Assembly (NCBI RefSeq): GCF_900111865.1
Contig: NZ_FOJS01000002.1
Location: 62,001-126,000, forward strand
DNA: 64,000 nucleotides
Direction: 5' to 3'
Origin: Parageobacillus thermantarcticus
Lineage (GTDB): Bacteria; Bacillota; Bacilli; Bacillales; Anoxybacillaceae
This document shows positions 49,992 through 58,615 of the stretch, piece by piece (within the stretch, counting starts at the first letter, position 1; each line of letters starts with the position of its first letter). Position numbers and translations under genes: made by a program. Below the pieces are notes generated by a model. It was given only the letters and a program-made list of their open reading frames with translations. It ran no database searches and was not told the origin of the DNA.

Positions 49992-51173
49992 TTATTTCGG
50001 CTCTGTTACCACACCTCGAAAAGCGGATTGGTAAATCGTCCGTATATCGTCCTCTAACAGTGGAAGCGGGCTGCGCGCAAGCAGGCGTTTTTGCTGGACG
50101 GCATCTTTCGTTAAGCTTTCCAATGCGCTCTCTGGGATATTAAATCCGCCGAGCGTTCTTGGAATGCCGACATCGCGGACGATTCGCTCCAGTTCTTCGA
50201 CACATTTATGCGAAGCTTCTTCTTCAGAAAGAAAGCTGGAGTTTCCTCCTAACGCGTTTAGAATATCGGCCATCCGTTTCGTGCAGCTTTTGCGGATATA
50301 TCCCATCACATATGGAAGCAATACCGCATTCGATTCGCCGTGGGTGATATGAAACTGTCCGCCTAACGGGTAAGCAAGCGCATGAACGCCTGCGACCCCA
50401 GCGTTAAAAAACGCCAATCCCGCTAAATAGCTGCCGTTGCTCATATCGATCCGCGCCTGCTTGTCTTCTCCGTTTTCCACCGCTTTGCGCAACGACCGCG
50501 CGATCAAGCGAATCGCCTGCAGCGCTAAACCGTCTGACGTCGGGCTTGCATTGACGGATACGTACGCTTCAACCGCATGGGTCAGCGCGTCAATGCCTGT
50601 CGCAGCCGTCACGCGCGGCGGAACGGAAACAGTAAGTTGCGGGTCGACAATCGCTACGTCCGCTAATAAATAATCATGTGTGACGACATCTTTTGTCGTG
50701 TCTAAAGAGAGAACAGAGATATTTGTCACTTCCGATCCGGTCCCTGATGTAGTCGGAATTAATATTTTCGGCAAGCCTTTTTTCTCGACTTTTCTCGTTC
50801 CCGTTAAATTAAGGTAATCGGCTACTTTTCCTTCATGTACAGCCAACACCGCCGCCAGTTTCGCCAAATCCATCGCGCTTCCGCCGCCGACACCAATCAC
50901 AAGGTCAAATTTTCCTTCCCTCGCAAATGAAACTAATTTCTCTCCCGTCTCCAGCGGCGGTTCCGGCACGACATCTGTATAAAGCTGAACGTCATACCCA
51001 CGTTGTGCAAGCGGATTGGTCACACGTTGAACGAGACCGATTTTCTCTAACGCTGGATCCGTAACGACTAATATTTTCTTTGGAGAAAATCGTTCCACTT
51101 CAGGAAGCAAGTTGTCCAACGCGCCCCATCCGACATAGTTTAGCGATGTAAATACAATTCGCGCAACACTCAT
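49992..51173 (-). CDS. Iron-containing alcohol dehydrogenase (4-hydroxybutyrate dehydrogenase-like)
   Basis: 393 residues, family III metal-dependent ADH. Motifs: GVGGGSAMDLAKLAAV (NAD phosphate site), TTSGTGSEVTNISVLS, and metal ligands in GIDALTHAVEAYVS and GVHALAYPLGGQFHITHGESNAVLLPYV. Third gene of the operon, 18 bp after the lactonase. In Agrobacterium the lactonase partner is a 4-hydroxybutyrate dehydrogenase of this kind, so hydroxyacid oxidation to a semialdehyde is inferred. Confidence 0.85.
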   Translation of the reverse strand: MSVARIVFTSLNYVGWGALDNLLPEVERFSPKKILVVTDPALEKIGLVQRVTNPLAQRGYDVQLYTDVVPEPPLETGEKLVSFAREGKFDLVIGVGGGSAMDLAKLAAVLAVHEGKVADYLNLTGTRKVEKKGLPKILIPTTSGTGSEVTNISVLSLDTTKDVVTHDYLLADVAIVDPQLTVSVPPRVTAATGIDALTHAVEAYVSVNASPTSDGLALQAIRLIARSLRKAVENGEDKQARIDMSNGSYLAGLAFFNAGVAGVHALAYPLGGQFHITHGESNAVLLPYVMGYIRKSCTKRMADILNALGGNSSFLSEEEASHKCVEELERIVRDVGIPRTLGGFNIPESALESLTKDAVQQKRLLARSPLPLLEDDIRTIYQSAFRGVVTEPK

Positions 51174-51191
51174 TTTCGCTTCTCTCCTTTC

Positions 51192-52040
51192 TCACTCGTA
51201 ATATCCTTCTGTAGATTTGCGGAATTTTTTAAATTGCTCGGAATCATGGCCGAACCATACTTGCGAATTCGTTTCCCGCGCAATCCGCCGGATTCGTTCA
51301 ACCGTATTCATATAACCGAGAGAATCATAAATGATGCCCGGCGGCTTAATCGGCGGCCCGTAGCTTTCCGCCGTATAAATCGCATCGGAAGCGAGAATGA
51401 TCCCGCCCGTCTCAGGAAGTTCCACATGCAATCCGAGCATTCCCCACGCATGACCGCTTCCGAAATTCAAAATTTTAACCCCTTCCGCGAGGATAATATT
51501 GTCTTCATGTCGCTTCACCGTGCGCCACTGAAGGTTATTTTTAATCCATGCATCAATGTCGGCCCAAATATATGCGCCTTCCTTTTGGTTGCGCGCATAA
51601 CATTGAAGCGCACCGTTGAATTCGTCTTCATGTACAATGATCGTCGCGTTTGTAAACATTTCTAGGCATCCCGCGTGATCCAAATGCAAATGCGAAGCAA
51701 CGACATATTTAATATCTTCTGGTCTTACTTTTAACTGCTCTAGCCGGTTGTGGAGATAACATTCTTCGCTTGCCGTCCACGGAAACATTTGCTGGGTCGC
51801 TTCCGACCATCTCCCTTGAGGACCCATCGAGTTTGGGTTGCAAGAGGTATCAAACAAAATTTTCCCTTCCGGATGGTCAATCAACACCGTATAAATCGGA
51901 AATTCTACAAACTCCGTTTGCGCGTTCGGATTATGAATCGTCGCCGGATTATGCATCGCGATCATCCAGTTTTTATCCATTCTCATTCTTCCGTTATCCA
52001 TTACATAAAGCTTTGGACGCTGTTTTATCATGTTGGACAT
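51192..52040 (-). CDS. MBL-fold lactonase (AHL/gamma-butyrolactone lactonase, AttM/BlcC-like)
   Basis: 282 residues from the ATG at 52040. Two-zinc lactonase core: SHLHLDHAGCLEMFTNATI (HxHxDH), HEDEF, SGHAWGMLGL with a zinc His, ILASDAIY with the bridging Asp, and VWFGHDSEQF with the last His. The substrate loops look like N-acyl homoserine lactonase family proteins. Between an aldehyde and an alcohol dehydrogenase gene, it matches the blcABC arrangement for gamma-butyrolactone degradation. Quorum quenching is possible but less favoured by context. Confidence 0.83.
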   Translation of the reverse strand: MSNMIKQRPKLYVMDNGRMRMDKNWMIAMHNPATIHNPNAQTEFVEFPIYTVLIDHPEGKILFDTSCNPNSMGPQGRWSEATQQMFPWTASEECYLHNRLEQLKVRPEDIKYVVASHLHLDHAGCLEMFTNATIIVHEDEFNGALQCYARNQKEGAYIWADIDAWIKNNLQWRTVKRHEDNIILAEGVKILNFGSGHAWGMLGLHVELPETGGIILASDAIYTAESYGPPIKPPGIIYDSLGYMNTVERIRRIARETNSQVWFGHDSEQFKKFRKSTEGYYE

Positions 52041-52059
52041 AAATCTTTCCACTCCCCTT

Positions 52060-53493
52060 TTAAAAATCTGTTTTTATCGAAACCAATTTTAATTCCGTCA
52101 TTTCTTGGACAGCATATTTAATCCCTTCACGTCCGTAACCGCTTTCTTTTACTCCCCCATACGGCATATGGTCAACACGGAACGTAGGGATATCATTGAC
52201 GATCACGGCGCCAGATTCAATGTGCCGCGCTGCATATAAAGCGTGCTGGATATTCGTTGTATAAATTCCGATATTCAGTCCGTATACCGAATCATTGACC
52301 ATTTCAATCGCCTCTTGTAATTCTCGATACGGAACGATCGACACAACCGGTGCAAAAACTTCCCGGCACGAGACGGCCATGTCCCGCTTTACGTCAAGCA
52401 AAACCGTCGGTGAATACACCGATCCGTTGCGTACGCCGCCTAATCCAATTCTCGCTCCGGATTGAACCGCTTCTTCCACCCATGATTCAATGCGCTCCGC
52501 CTCTCTTTGGTGAATCATTGCGCTAATGTCCGTGTCTTCATCTAAAGGATCGCCGACTTTGAGCTGTTTGGCCCGTTCAATAAAGCGTTTGCAAAATTCT
52601 TCGTAAATCGTTTCATGTACATAAACGCGCTGAAGCGAAATACACACTTGGCCGGCGTAAGAAAACGCTCCTTCCACACATCGCGGAATGACTTTGTCCA
52701 GCACAACATCCGGTTCGACAATTAACGCCGCGTTCGAACCAAGCTCTAGCGTTACTTTTCTTAACCCTGCTTTTTGCTTAATCAGTTTTCCGACTGATGC
52801 GCTTCCGGTAAACGTAATTTTTTTCACCCGTTCATCCGTTAACAAAGCATCGCTAAGTTCCCTACCGCTTCCCGTGATGACTTGCAACGCCCCATCCGGA
52901 AGGCCTGCTTCTTGAAAAATTTCAGCGATCACTAGCGCGCTTAAAGGGGTTTGTTCCGCCGGCTTTAATACTACTGTATTCCCTGCGGCAAAAGCCGGGC
53001 CAAGTTTATGGGCAACTAGATTAAATGGAAAATTGAAAGGGGTAATCGCCACGACAACTCCCAACGGTTCGCGCCACGTCATGCCAATGCGGCCTTCTCC
53101 GCCGGGAGCGGCATCCATCGGAATCGTTTCCCCATAAATCCGTTTTGCCTCTTCCGCCGCAAATTGGTATGTTGCGATCGTTCTCTCCAGCTCTCCCCGT
53201 GCGGCGCGAATCGGCTTTCCTGCTTCCTTGGCGACAATTCGTGCCATCTCTTCCTTGCGCTCTTTCAATAACTGCACAACCCGAAATAAAATTTCCGAAC
53301 GTTGATAAGCAGGTAAGTTCTTCATCGTTTGAAAAGCCCGCTGCGCCCCGGAAATCGCTTTCTTCACATCGTCTGCATCAGCCATGCTGATGCGCGCTAA
53401 CAATTGCCCATCATAAGGGGCGCGCAATTCATATGTTCTTTGCTTTTTCACCCACTTTCCATCAACAAATAATCCTTTCGTTTCTCCGCTCAT
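52060..53493 (-). CDS. Aldehyde dehydrogenase (succinate-semialdehyde-type)
   Basis: 477-residue NAD(P)-dependent aldehyde dehydrogenase. Seen: ITPFNFPFNLVAHKLGPAFA with the catalytic Asn, the cofactor motif FTGSASVGKLI, Glu in TLELGSNAALIV, catalytic Cys in GQVCISLQRVYV, and the C-terminal FRVDHMPYGGVKESGYGREG. First gene of the operon behind a sigma-54 promoter; ribosome site GGAGGGGG. Expected to oxidise succinate semialdehyde or a related product of the downstream alcohol dehydrogenase. Confidence 0.9.
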   Translation of the reverse strand: MSGETKGLFVDGKWVKKQRTYELRAPYDGQLLARISMADADDVKKAISGAQRAFQTMKNLPAYQRSEILFRVVQLLKERKEEMARIVAKEAGKPIRAARGELERTIATYQFAAEEAKRIYGETIPMDAAPGGEGRIGMTWREPLGVVVAITPFNFPFNLVAHKLGPAFAAGNTVVLKPAEQTPLSALVIAEIFQEAGLPDGALQVITGSGRELSDALLTDERVKKITFTGSASVGKLIKQKAGLRKVTLELGSNAALIVEPDVVLDKVIPRCVEGAFSYAGQVCISLQRVYVHETIYEEFCKRFIERAKQLKVGDPLDEDTDISAMIHQREAERIESWVEEAVQSGARIGLGGVRNGSVYSPTVLLDVKRDMAVSCREVFAPVVSIVPYRELQEAIEMVNDSVYGLNIGIYTTNIQHALYAARHIESGAVIVNDIPTFRVDHMPYGGVKESGYGREGIKYAVQEMTELKLVSIKTDF

Positions 53494-53530
53494 TCGCTCC
53501 CCCTCCTTTCTTTTTGTTCAACCGATAATA

Positions 53531-53548
53531 ATGCAAATACTGTGCCAA
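53531..53548 (-). promoter_or_regulatory. Sigma-54 (SigL) promoter of the lactone operon
   Basis: Minus strand TTGGCACAGTATTTGCAT carries the invariant GG (-24) and GC (-12) and matches the sigma-54 consensus TGGCAC-N5-TTGC exactly. It lies 38 bp upstream of the aldehyde dehydrogenase start. Confidence 0.92.
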
Positions 53549-53598
53549 GACTAAAAATATTGTTAAGATACGTTATTTTAAAAATATTAAAGATAAAT

Positions 53599-53694
53599 AT
53601 GGTGAAAAAAATCACCATCAAAAAGGAGAATAAGAAGAAAATACAGAATAATATTAATAGTGATTTTTTTCACCACATGCTGAATTTTTTCACC
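53599..53694. promoter_or_regulatory. Upstream activator sites for the enhancer-binding protein
   Basis: Palindrome GGTGAAAAAAATCACC (within a longer palindrome 53599-53618), a second copy around 53660-53676 (GTGATTTTTTTCACCAC), and a third imperfect copy at 53682-53694. They lie about 80-175 bp upstream of the sigma-54 start point, the usual range for enhancer binding, and also just before the regulator gene, so autoregulation is possible. Confidence 0.75.
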
Positions 53695-53721
53695 ACCCTT
53701 AACATAAGGAGGCCTGATAGA

Positions 53722-55431
53722 ATGAAACAAACCATTATCGATCCCCATATATGGGAAAGCATTTTTTCCTCCATCCATAACGCCGTCATTGTTGTCGATC
53801 GAAACGGGAAAATTTTATTAATCAATGCTTCTGCGAAAAAACTTCTGCAGATAGAAAGCGAAAACTGGCAAGGAAAAGATATACGTGATCTTATCCCAAC
53901 CACCCAGCTTCCTCATGTTCTAGAGAGCGGAACAAGTTCGATCGGGGTAAAAATGAACATCGCGGGACGCCAATGTCTCGTCAATCGAACTCCATTGTAC
54001 CGAAACGGTGAATTAATAGGAGCGATCGGCGTCCTTCAAGATATATCGCAAATGGAACACTATCATTCTCTTTTCAAGCAAATGGAAACAATTATCGAAT
54101 TTTCGACAGATGGCATTTACGTTGTTGACCAAAACGGCATTACGATCATGGTAAATTCCGCTTACGAAGCCATTACAGGATTTCGCCGCGAAGAACTTGT
54201 CGGAAAGCATATGTATGATTTAGTAAAAAAAGGGTATTTTGATCAATCGGTCTCTCTTCTCGTTTTACAACAAAAAAAGCGAATTTCCATTTTGCAAAAA
54301 ATCGGTGGAAAAAAAGATGTCATTGTCACCGGAAACCCTGTTTTCAACGAACAGGGAGATATTGAAATGGTCGTGACGAGCGTTCGCGACATTTCTCAAT
54401 TGATTCAAATGAAAGCGGAGCTAGAAAAAGCAAAAAGTTTCTCCGCAATGAACCATCACCGCTATACGTTCTCCGTTGACGGTTCCAATGAGCAAATCGT
54501 ATTTCGTAGCCCCTCCATGAAAAAACTGTTGGACAAAGCTCAGCAAGTCGCTCCTTATCCTACAACCGTCTTACTAACTGGCCCGTCTGGCGTTGGAAAA
54601 GAAGTCATCGCCAACTTAATTCATCATTTAAGCCCGCGAAAAGACAAGCCATTTATTAAAGTAAACTGCGGGGCTATACCAGAAGCGTTGCTGGAATCCG
54701 AATTATTCGGTTATGAAAAAGGGGCGTTTACGGGAGCGCGGCAAGACGGAAAAATCGGCTTGTTGGAATTAGCGGACAAAGGGACGATCATGCTCGACGA
54801 AATCGGGGAAATGCCATTATCGCTACAAGTAAAGTTATTGAGGGTGCTGCAAGAAAAACAAGTGCAACGCATCGGAAGCCATAAAACGAAAAAGCTAGAC
54901 GTGCGCATTATCGCGGCAACGAATCGAAATTTAAAAGAGCTGATCTCACAAGGAAAATTTCGCGAAGATTTATATTATCGGCTGCAGGTCATTGAAATGT
55001 ATATTCCTCCATTAGCCGAACGCCCTGAAGATATCGAGCCGTTGCTTGACCATTACTTTTCGTTTTATTGCAAGCTCTACCGCATCGATAAACATTTATC
55101 CCCTAAAACAAAAGAGATTTTGCAGCGTTACCACTGGCCGGGAAATGTAAGGGAGCTGAAAAACTTGATGGAAAACATGGTCGTTTCCGTGCCGTCCCAA
55201 CTAATCGAACCGCACGACCTTCCGCTGCACATTTATGACCAAACGGCAGCCACATCTCCGCTCACACTCAAAGAACGGGTCGAACAGTTCGAAAGACGCC
55301 TCATCTATGAAGCAATCGAAAAACATACATCGCTGCGAAAAGCAGCGCAACAGCTAGGGATCGATCATTCCACGCTCGTGAAAAAACTAAAAAAATGGAA
55401 GAAATCCGAAAAAACGCCGCGCCGGCGCTAA
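53722..55431 (+). CDS. Sigma-54-dependent PAS-domain enhancer-binding regulator
   Basis: 569 residues from the ATG at 53722 (AAGGAGG 9 nt upstream); an open frame before it overlaps the activator sites and is not coding. Two PAS domains (about 10-110 and 125-240), then the AAA+ domain with Walker A GPSGVGKE (287), the sigma-54 contact loop GAFTGA (334), TIMLDEIGEMPLSLQ (Walker B), and a Fis-type helix-turn-helix at the C-terminus (SLRKAAQQLGIDHSTLVKKL). Similar in plan to RocR. It presumably senses a lactone-derived metabolite through PAS and activates the divergent operon. Confidence 0.92.
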   Translation: MKQTIIDPHIWESIFSSIHNAVIVVDRNGKILLINASAKKLLQIESENWQGKDIRDLIPTTQLPHVLESGTSSIGVKMNIAGRQCLVNRTPLYRNGELIGAIGVLQDISQMEHYHSLFKQMETIIEFSTDGIYVVDQNGITIMVNSAYEAITGFRREELVGKHMYDLVKKGYFDQSVSLLVLQQKKRISILQKIGGKKDVIVTGNPVFNEQGDIEMVVTSVRDISQLIQMKAELEKAKSFSAMNHHRYTFSVDGSNEQIVFRSPSMKKLLDKAQQVAPYPTTVLLTGPSGVGKEVIANLIHHLSPRKDKPFIKVNCGAIPEALLESELFGYEKGAFTGARQDGKIGLLELADKGTIMLDEIGEMPLSLQVKLLRVLQEKQVQRIGSHKTKKLDVRIIAATNRNLKELISQGKFREDLYYRLQVIEMYIPPLAERPEDIEPLLDHYFSFYCKLYRIDKHLSPKTKEILQRYHWPGNVRELKNLMENMVVSVPSQLIEPHDLPLHIYDQTAATSPLTLKERVEQFERRLIYEAIEKHTSLRKAAQQLGIDHSTLVKKLKKWKKSEKTPRRR

Positions 55432-55452
55432 TGCACCGGCGCGCTGTTTTTA
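55418..55452 (+). terminator. Terminator of the sigma-54 regulator gene
   Basis: GCGCCGG/CCGGCGC with a 10-nt loop followed by GCTGTTTTTAG; overlaps the last codons. Confidence 0.75.
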
Positions 55453-55694
55453 GTTTCGCTTATCTAGGTTACGAATAATGTTTCATTTATTCAAACATGT
55501 TAAAATCTTTCATTAAACATATTCTTTGTTAAGCCACATTTAGCTTAGATGTAACCCCACACCCTCTACTCCATTTGCAAACGCATTTGGAGATACTTTC
55601 TTACTACAAACATCAATAATAAAATCGACATATTTTATTAAAAAATTAACATTTTATCAGACTATATTCGCCTTGCATGTCTCCATTTTTGCAT
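55453..55694. other. Gap between convergent genes
   Basis: 240 bp, AT-rich; no gene, hairpin with T-run or repeat recognised. Confidence 0.4.
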
Positions 55695-56717
55695 TTATTC
55701 ATCATCCTGTTTTCCCTGCACCGTCTTTACTCCTAATACATCAAGAATAAATACAAATACGGGAATCCCTAAAATCAGCCCCCATACCCCAAAAAAGTGC
55801 TCTGAAAAAATCAAAACGATAAATGTATAAAAAACAGGCAAATTCGTCTTCGAGGACATCAATTTTGGATTTAAAACATACGCTTCGAGCGCGTGAACAA
55901 CGGCGATCATCATGAGAACGTACACGACTTTCATTACTCCGCCTATGCTATAAGCGATAAAGCATAGCGGAAACAACGAAATGATCACGCCCGCAACCGG
56001 AATCAAACCGAGAAAAAAGACTAATATCCCCAGCCCGAATAATTGCGGAAATCCCATTATCCACAAGAACGCTACCGTAATCGCCATATTAATCGTAGCG
56101 ATGATGAATTGTGCCTCAATGACTTTCCCAAATGTGCGGGCAAACTTTTTTCCGAAATATTCTAACTCATCATAAAAAGGGCCGATTTTGCTATATTTAA
56201 AACGATTGGTGAACGAAATAATCCTCTCTTTTTCCAGAAGAAAAAATAAACTTAAAATTAACGCAAGCAAAATTTGCAGGCCGACGCTGCCAATATCGCT
56301 GAAATATTTGATTAAATACGTCATTCCAAAATTCAAATAAGTAGTAATTTCATATTGCTTCAGCAGCGCGATAATGTAATTAAACACAATGTTATCTTGG
56401 GGCTTCGAATAAAATTCCGTAAGCTGCTTGATCAGCTGCGAAATCTCGTTGACGACGACAGGCAAATACTTGACAACGCCGTAGACAAGAATGGAAACGA
56501 CTGCGGCATACAGTAGCAGCACGACTAGTTTCCGATTGACGCGAATTCTTTTCGCGATAAAGTCAACGAGCCCATTCATTAAAAAGGAAAAAATAAAAGT
56601 GAGCAAAATAATATTTAAAATGCTTCGAACTAAATAGAGAATGAAAATTAAAATAGAAAAAATAACGATTCTTTTCCACGTTGATCGCTTGAAAAATTGC
56701 AAGATTTCAGATCCCAC
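55695..56717 (-). CDS. AI-2E family transporter-like membrane protein
   Basis: 340 residues of the AI-2E (YdbI/YtvI/TqsA) family with about seven to eight membrane segments. Recognised by VRSILNIILLTFIFSFLMNG, the central YFGKKFARTFGKVIEAQFII, and the final GLILGIPVFVFILDVLG. Members export signals, sodium or unknown solutes; substrate unclear. GTG start 8 nt after GGGGAG. Single gene. Confidence 0.88.
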   Translation of the reverse strand: MGSEILQFFKRSTWKRIVIFSILIFILYLVRSILNIILLTFIFSFLMNGLVDFIAKRIRVNRKLVVLLLYAAVVSILVYGVVKYLPVVVNEISQLIKQLTEFYSKPQDNIVFNYIIALLKQYEITTYLNFGMTYLIKYFSDIGSVGLQILLALILSLFFLLEKERIISFTNRFKYSKIGPFYDELEYFGKKFARTFGKVIEAQFIIATINMAITVAFLWIMGFPQLFGLGILVFFLGLIPVAGVIISLFPLCFIAYSIGGVMKVVYVLMMIAVVHALEAYVLNPKLMSSKTNLPVFYTFIVLIFSEHFFGVWGLILGIPVFVFILDVLGVKTVQGKQDDE

Positions 56718-56813
56718 TCATCCATCTCCCCGTGCTAAATAAACTTTTTACCACTATTGATTTTACCGTACAATCCAAAAAAAATTAATAAAAATTTTTG
56801 CTGGAAATATTTA

Positions 56814-56827
56814 AATAAGCGCTTTCA
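56814..56827. promoter_or_regulatory. Catabolite-responsive element (cre)
   Basis: Minus strand TGAAAGCGCTTATT matches the cre core TGAAAGCGCTT strongly. It lies just ahead of a possible small plus-strand gene and 97 bp upstream of the AI-2E-type gene start on the other strand, so which one it controls is unclear. Confidence 0.55.
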
Positions 56828-56874
56828 TTTCTATCAATAAACAAGGAAGGGGGCAAGCGGACAAGCTCATTGAT

Positions 56875-57000
56875 TTGCGGTCCATTTTTCATCAATGCAA
56901 GAACAAGGAGCCGATTTGCTGTCAAGATGAGCCTGTGGAAAATGCACCCGCTCGTTCATATAATTTTTTGCTCGAAGATGATTATTTCCATCATTTCTAA
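56875..57000 (+). CDS. Possible small Cys-containing protein
   Basis: Plus-strand frame reading SIFHQCKNKEPICCQDEPVE then NAPARSYNFLLEDDYFHHF to TAA at 56998-57000. The frame is open back to about 56815; a GGAAGGGGG ribosome-like site sits at 56845-56853, but no ATG/GTG follows at the right distance. TTG at 56875 is the only conventional start, giving 41 residues. Composition looks protein-like (three Cys, acidic C-terminus). It may be a real small gene, or the tail of a lost one. Confidence 0.35.
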   Translation: MRSIFHQCKNKEPICCQDEPVENAPARSYNFLLEDDYFHHF

Positions 57001-57055
57001 AAAGTCCAATGCGATACTTTCTTAAAAAATAGAACCGTCCATCGCTTAACATAGC

Positions 57056-57086
57056 AATGCGCCGGCACAATGCGTGCTGGCGCATG
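57056..57086. terminator. Hairpin after xylB
   Basis: ATGCGCCGGCAC/GTGCTGGCGCAT, a 12-bp stem with a 5-nt loop, 12 bp after the xylB stop. T-runs are poor, so termination efficiency is uncertain. Confidence 0.5.
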
Positions 57087-57097
57087 TAGAATGAATG

Positions 57098-58597
57098 TTA
57101 ATTTCGAAATGCTTTCAACTTTTTCACGATCTCTTTCGTTTGTGGATAAATTTTTCGATAGACGGCAAACAGCTCCTGATAGCGTTCAACGGCTTCTTTT
57201 CTTGGTTCAACAACCATTTCTACCTGCTTAAACACGTCCGAACATTGCTCCAACGAGTCGAACCAACCGCAGCCATACGCGGCGATCATTGCCGCGCCTA
57301 GTCCTGGACCTTGCTCATTTTTTAATTTTTCCACTGGAGTAGCGAAAATATCTGCTTGCATTTGCAACCATTCGATGCTTTTCGCTCCTCCGCCAATCGA
57401 GACAATCGATTTTACTGATTTTCCGCTTGCTTTAATCATCTCAACAGACTCATTTAGTGAAAACGTAATCCCTTCCATCACCGCGCGTGCAAAGTCCCAT
57501 TTCGTTTGTGACGAGTCGATGCCGATAAACGACGCGCGGATATCCGCATCGGCATAAGGAGTTCGTTCCCCTACCAAATATGGAGCAAACAACAAGCCAT
57601 TGGCGCCAATCGGTGATTCATAGGCACGTTTGACAATATCGGCAAACGGGATGTCTTCCATAAACGTGCGCTTCCACCAATCAAAACTATACCCGGCGGC
57701 CAATGTCACCCCCATAATATAGTAGGCATTTGGCTTGGCATGATTAAAATAATGAACTTTTCCAGCAAAATCTTTCTCTCCTGTTTGCTCGTATGCCAAA
57801 ATGACACCGGATGTACCGATGCTGCACATCATGCGCCCTTCCGATAAAATTCCGGCGCCAACTGCACCGCAAGCATTGTCGGCACCGCCGGCAAAAACTT
57901 TTACATTCGTAGATAATCCAGTTTCTTCCGCAATTTCCGGAAGCAATGTTCCGACATATGCCGTTGATTCGACTAAAGGAGGGCACAGATGAGCATCAAT
58001 GCCAAGGACATCGCAAATAGGCTGGCTCCATGTCTTATTTTCAATATCTAACAACAACGTCCCCGCCGCATCGGAATATTCCATCGCAATTTGCCCCGTA
58101 AGACGGAAACGGACATAATCCTTCGGCAGCAAAAATGTGTACGCACGCTGATAAAGATGCGGCTCATGCTTTTTCACCCATAACAGCTTCGGCAATGTAA
58201 ATCCTTCTAGCGCACGGTTTTTCGTAATCGATAATAACGTTTCTTTCCCCACTTTCACCTCAATTTCCCGGCATTCTTCCGTTGTCCTTGTATCGTTCCA
58301 CAGAATCGCATTTCGCAATACGTTCCGTTCCTTATCTAAAAGCACAAGCCCGTGCATCTGGCCGGAAAAACTCAGTCCACAAACAGAGTCAGGAGAAACA
58401 TGGGAAACTTCTAATAACTTTCTTAAAGCAACAATCGTTTTTTCTACCCAATCCTCAGGATTTTGTTCGCTATATCCGGAATGGGGCTGATATAAAGGAT
58501 AAGTTTCTGTCCATTCCCCCTTTACATTCCCCTTCCGATCCACAAGCAGCACCTTAACGGCACTAGTTCCTAAATCAACCCCAATGACGTGCTCCAA
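57098..58597 (-). CDS. xylB: Xylulokinase
   Basis: Phosphorylates D-xylulose to xylulose-5-phosphate. FGGY sugar kinase of 499 residues. N-terminal IGVDLGTSAVKVLLVDRKGN, catalytic-site GLSFSGQMHGLVLLD, GGADNACGAVGAGILSEGRM and the C-terminal ATP-binding IVSIGGGAKSIEWLQMQADI with GPGLGAAMIAAYGCG. It lies 18 bp downstream of xylA in the same operon. Confidence 0.96.
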   Translation of the reverse strand: MEHVIGVDLGTSAVKVLLVDRKGNVKGEWTETYPLYQPHSGYSEQNPEDWVEKTIVALRKLLEVSHVSPDSVCGLSFSGQMHGLVLLDKERNVLRNAILWNDTRTTEECREIEVKVGKETLLSITKNRALEGFTLPKLLWVKKHEPHLYQRAYTFLLPKDYVRFRLTGQIAMEYSDAAGTLLLDIENKTWSQPICDVLGIDAHLCPPLVESTAYVGTLLPEIAEETGLSTNVKVFAGGADNACGAVGAGILSEGRMMCSIGTSGVILAYEQTGEKDFAGKVHYFNHAKPNAYYIMGVTLAAGYSFDWWKRTFMEDIPFADIVKRAYESPIGANGLLFAPYLVGERTPYADADIRASFIGIDSSQTKWDFARAVMEGITFSLNESVEMIKASGKSVKSIVSIGGGAKSIEWLQMQADIFATPVEKLKNEQGPGLGAAMIAAYGCGWFDSLEQCSDVFKQVEMVVEPRKEAVERYQELFAVYRKIYPQTKEIVKKLKAFRN

Positions 58598-58615
58598 GAC
58601 CGATCCCTCTTTTCA

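Noticed and set aside
51192-52040. Primary role as quorum-quenching enzyme
   Set aside because: The fold allows it, but the flanking aldehyde and alcohol dehydrogenases favour lactone catabolism.
53542-53721. 60-codon N-terminal extension of the sigma-54 regulator
   Set aside because: It overlaps the activator palindromes, is very AT/Lys-rich and has no ribosome site, while the ATG at 53722 has AAGGAGG.
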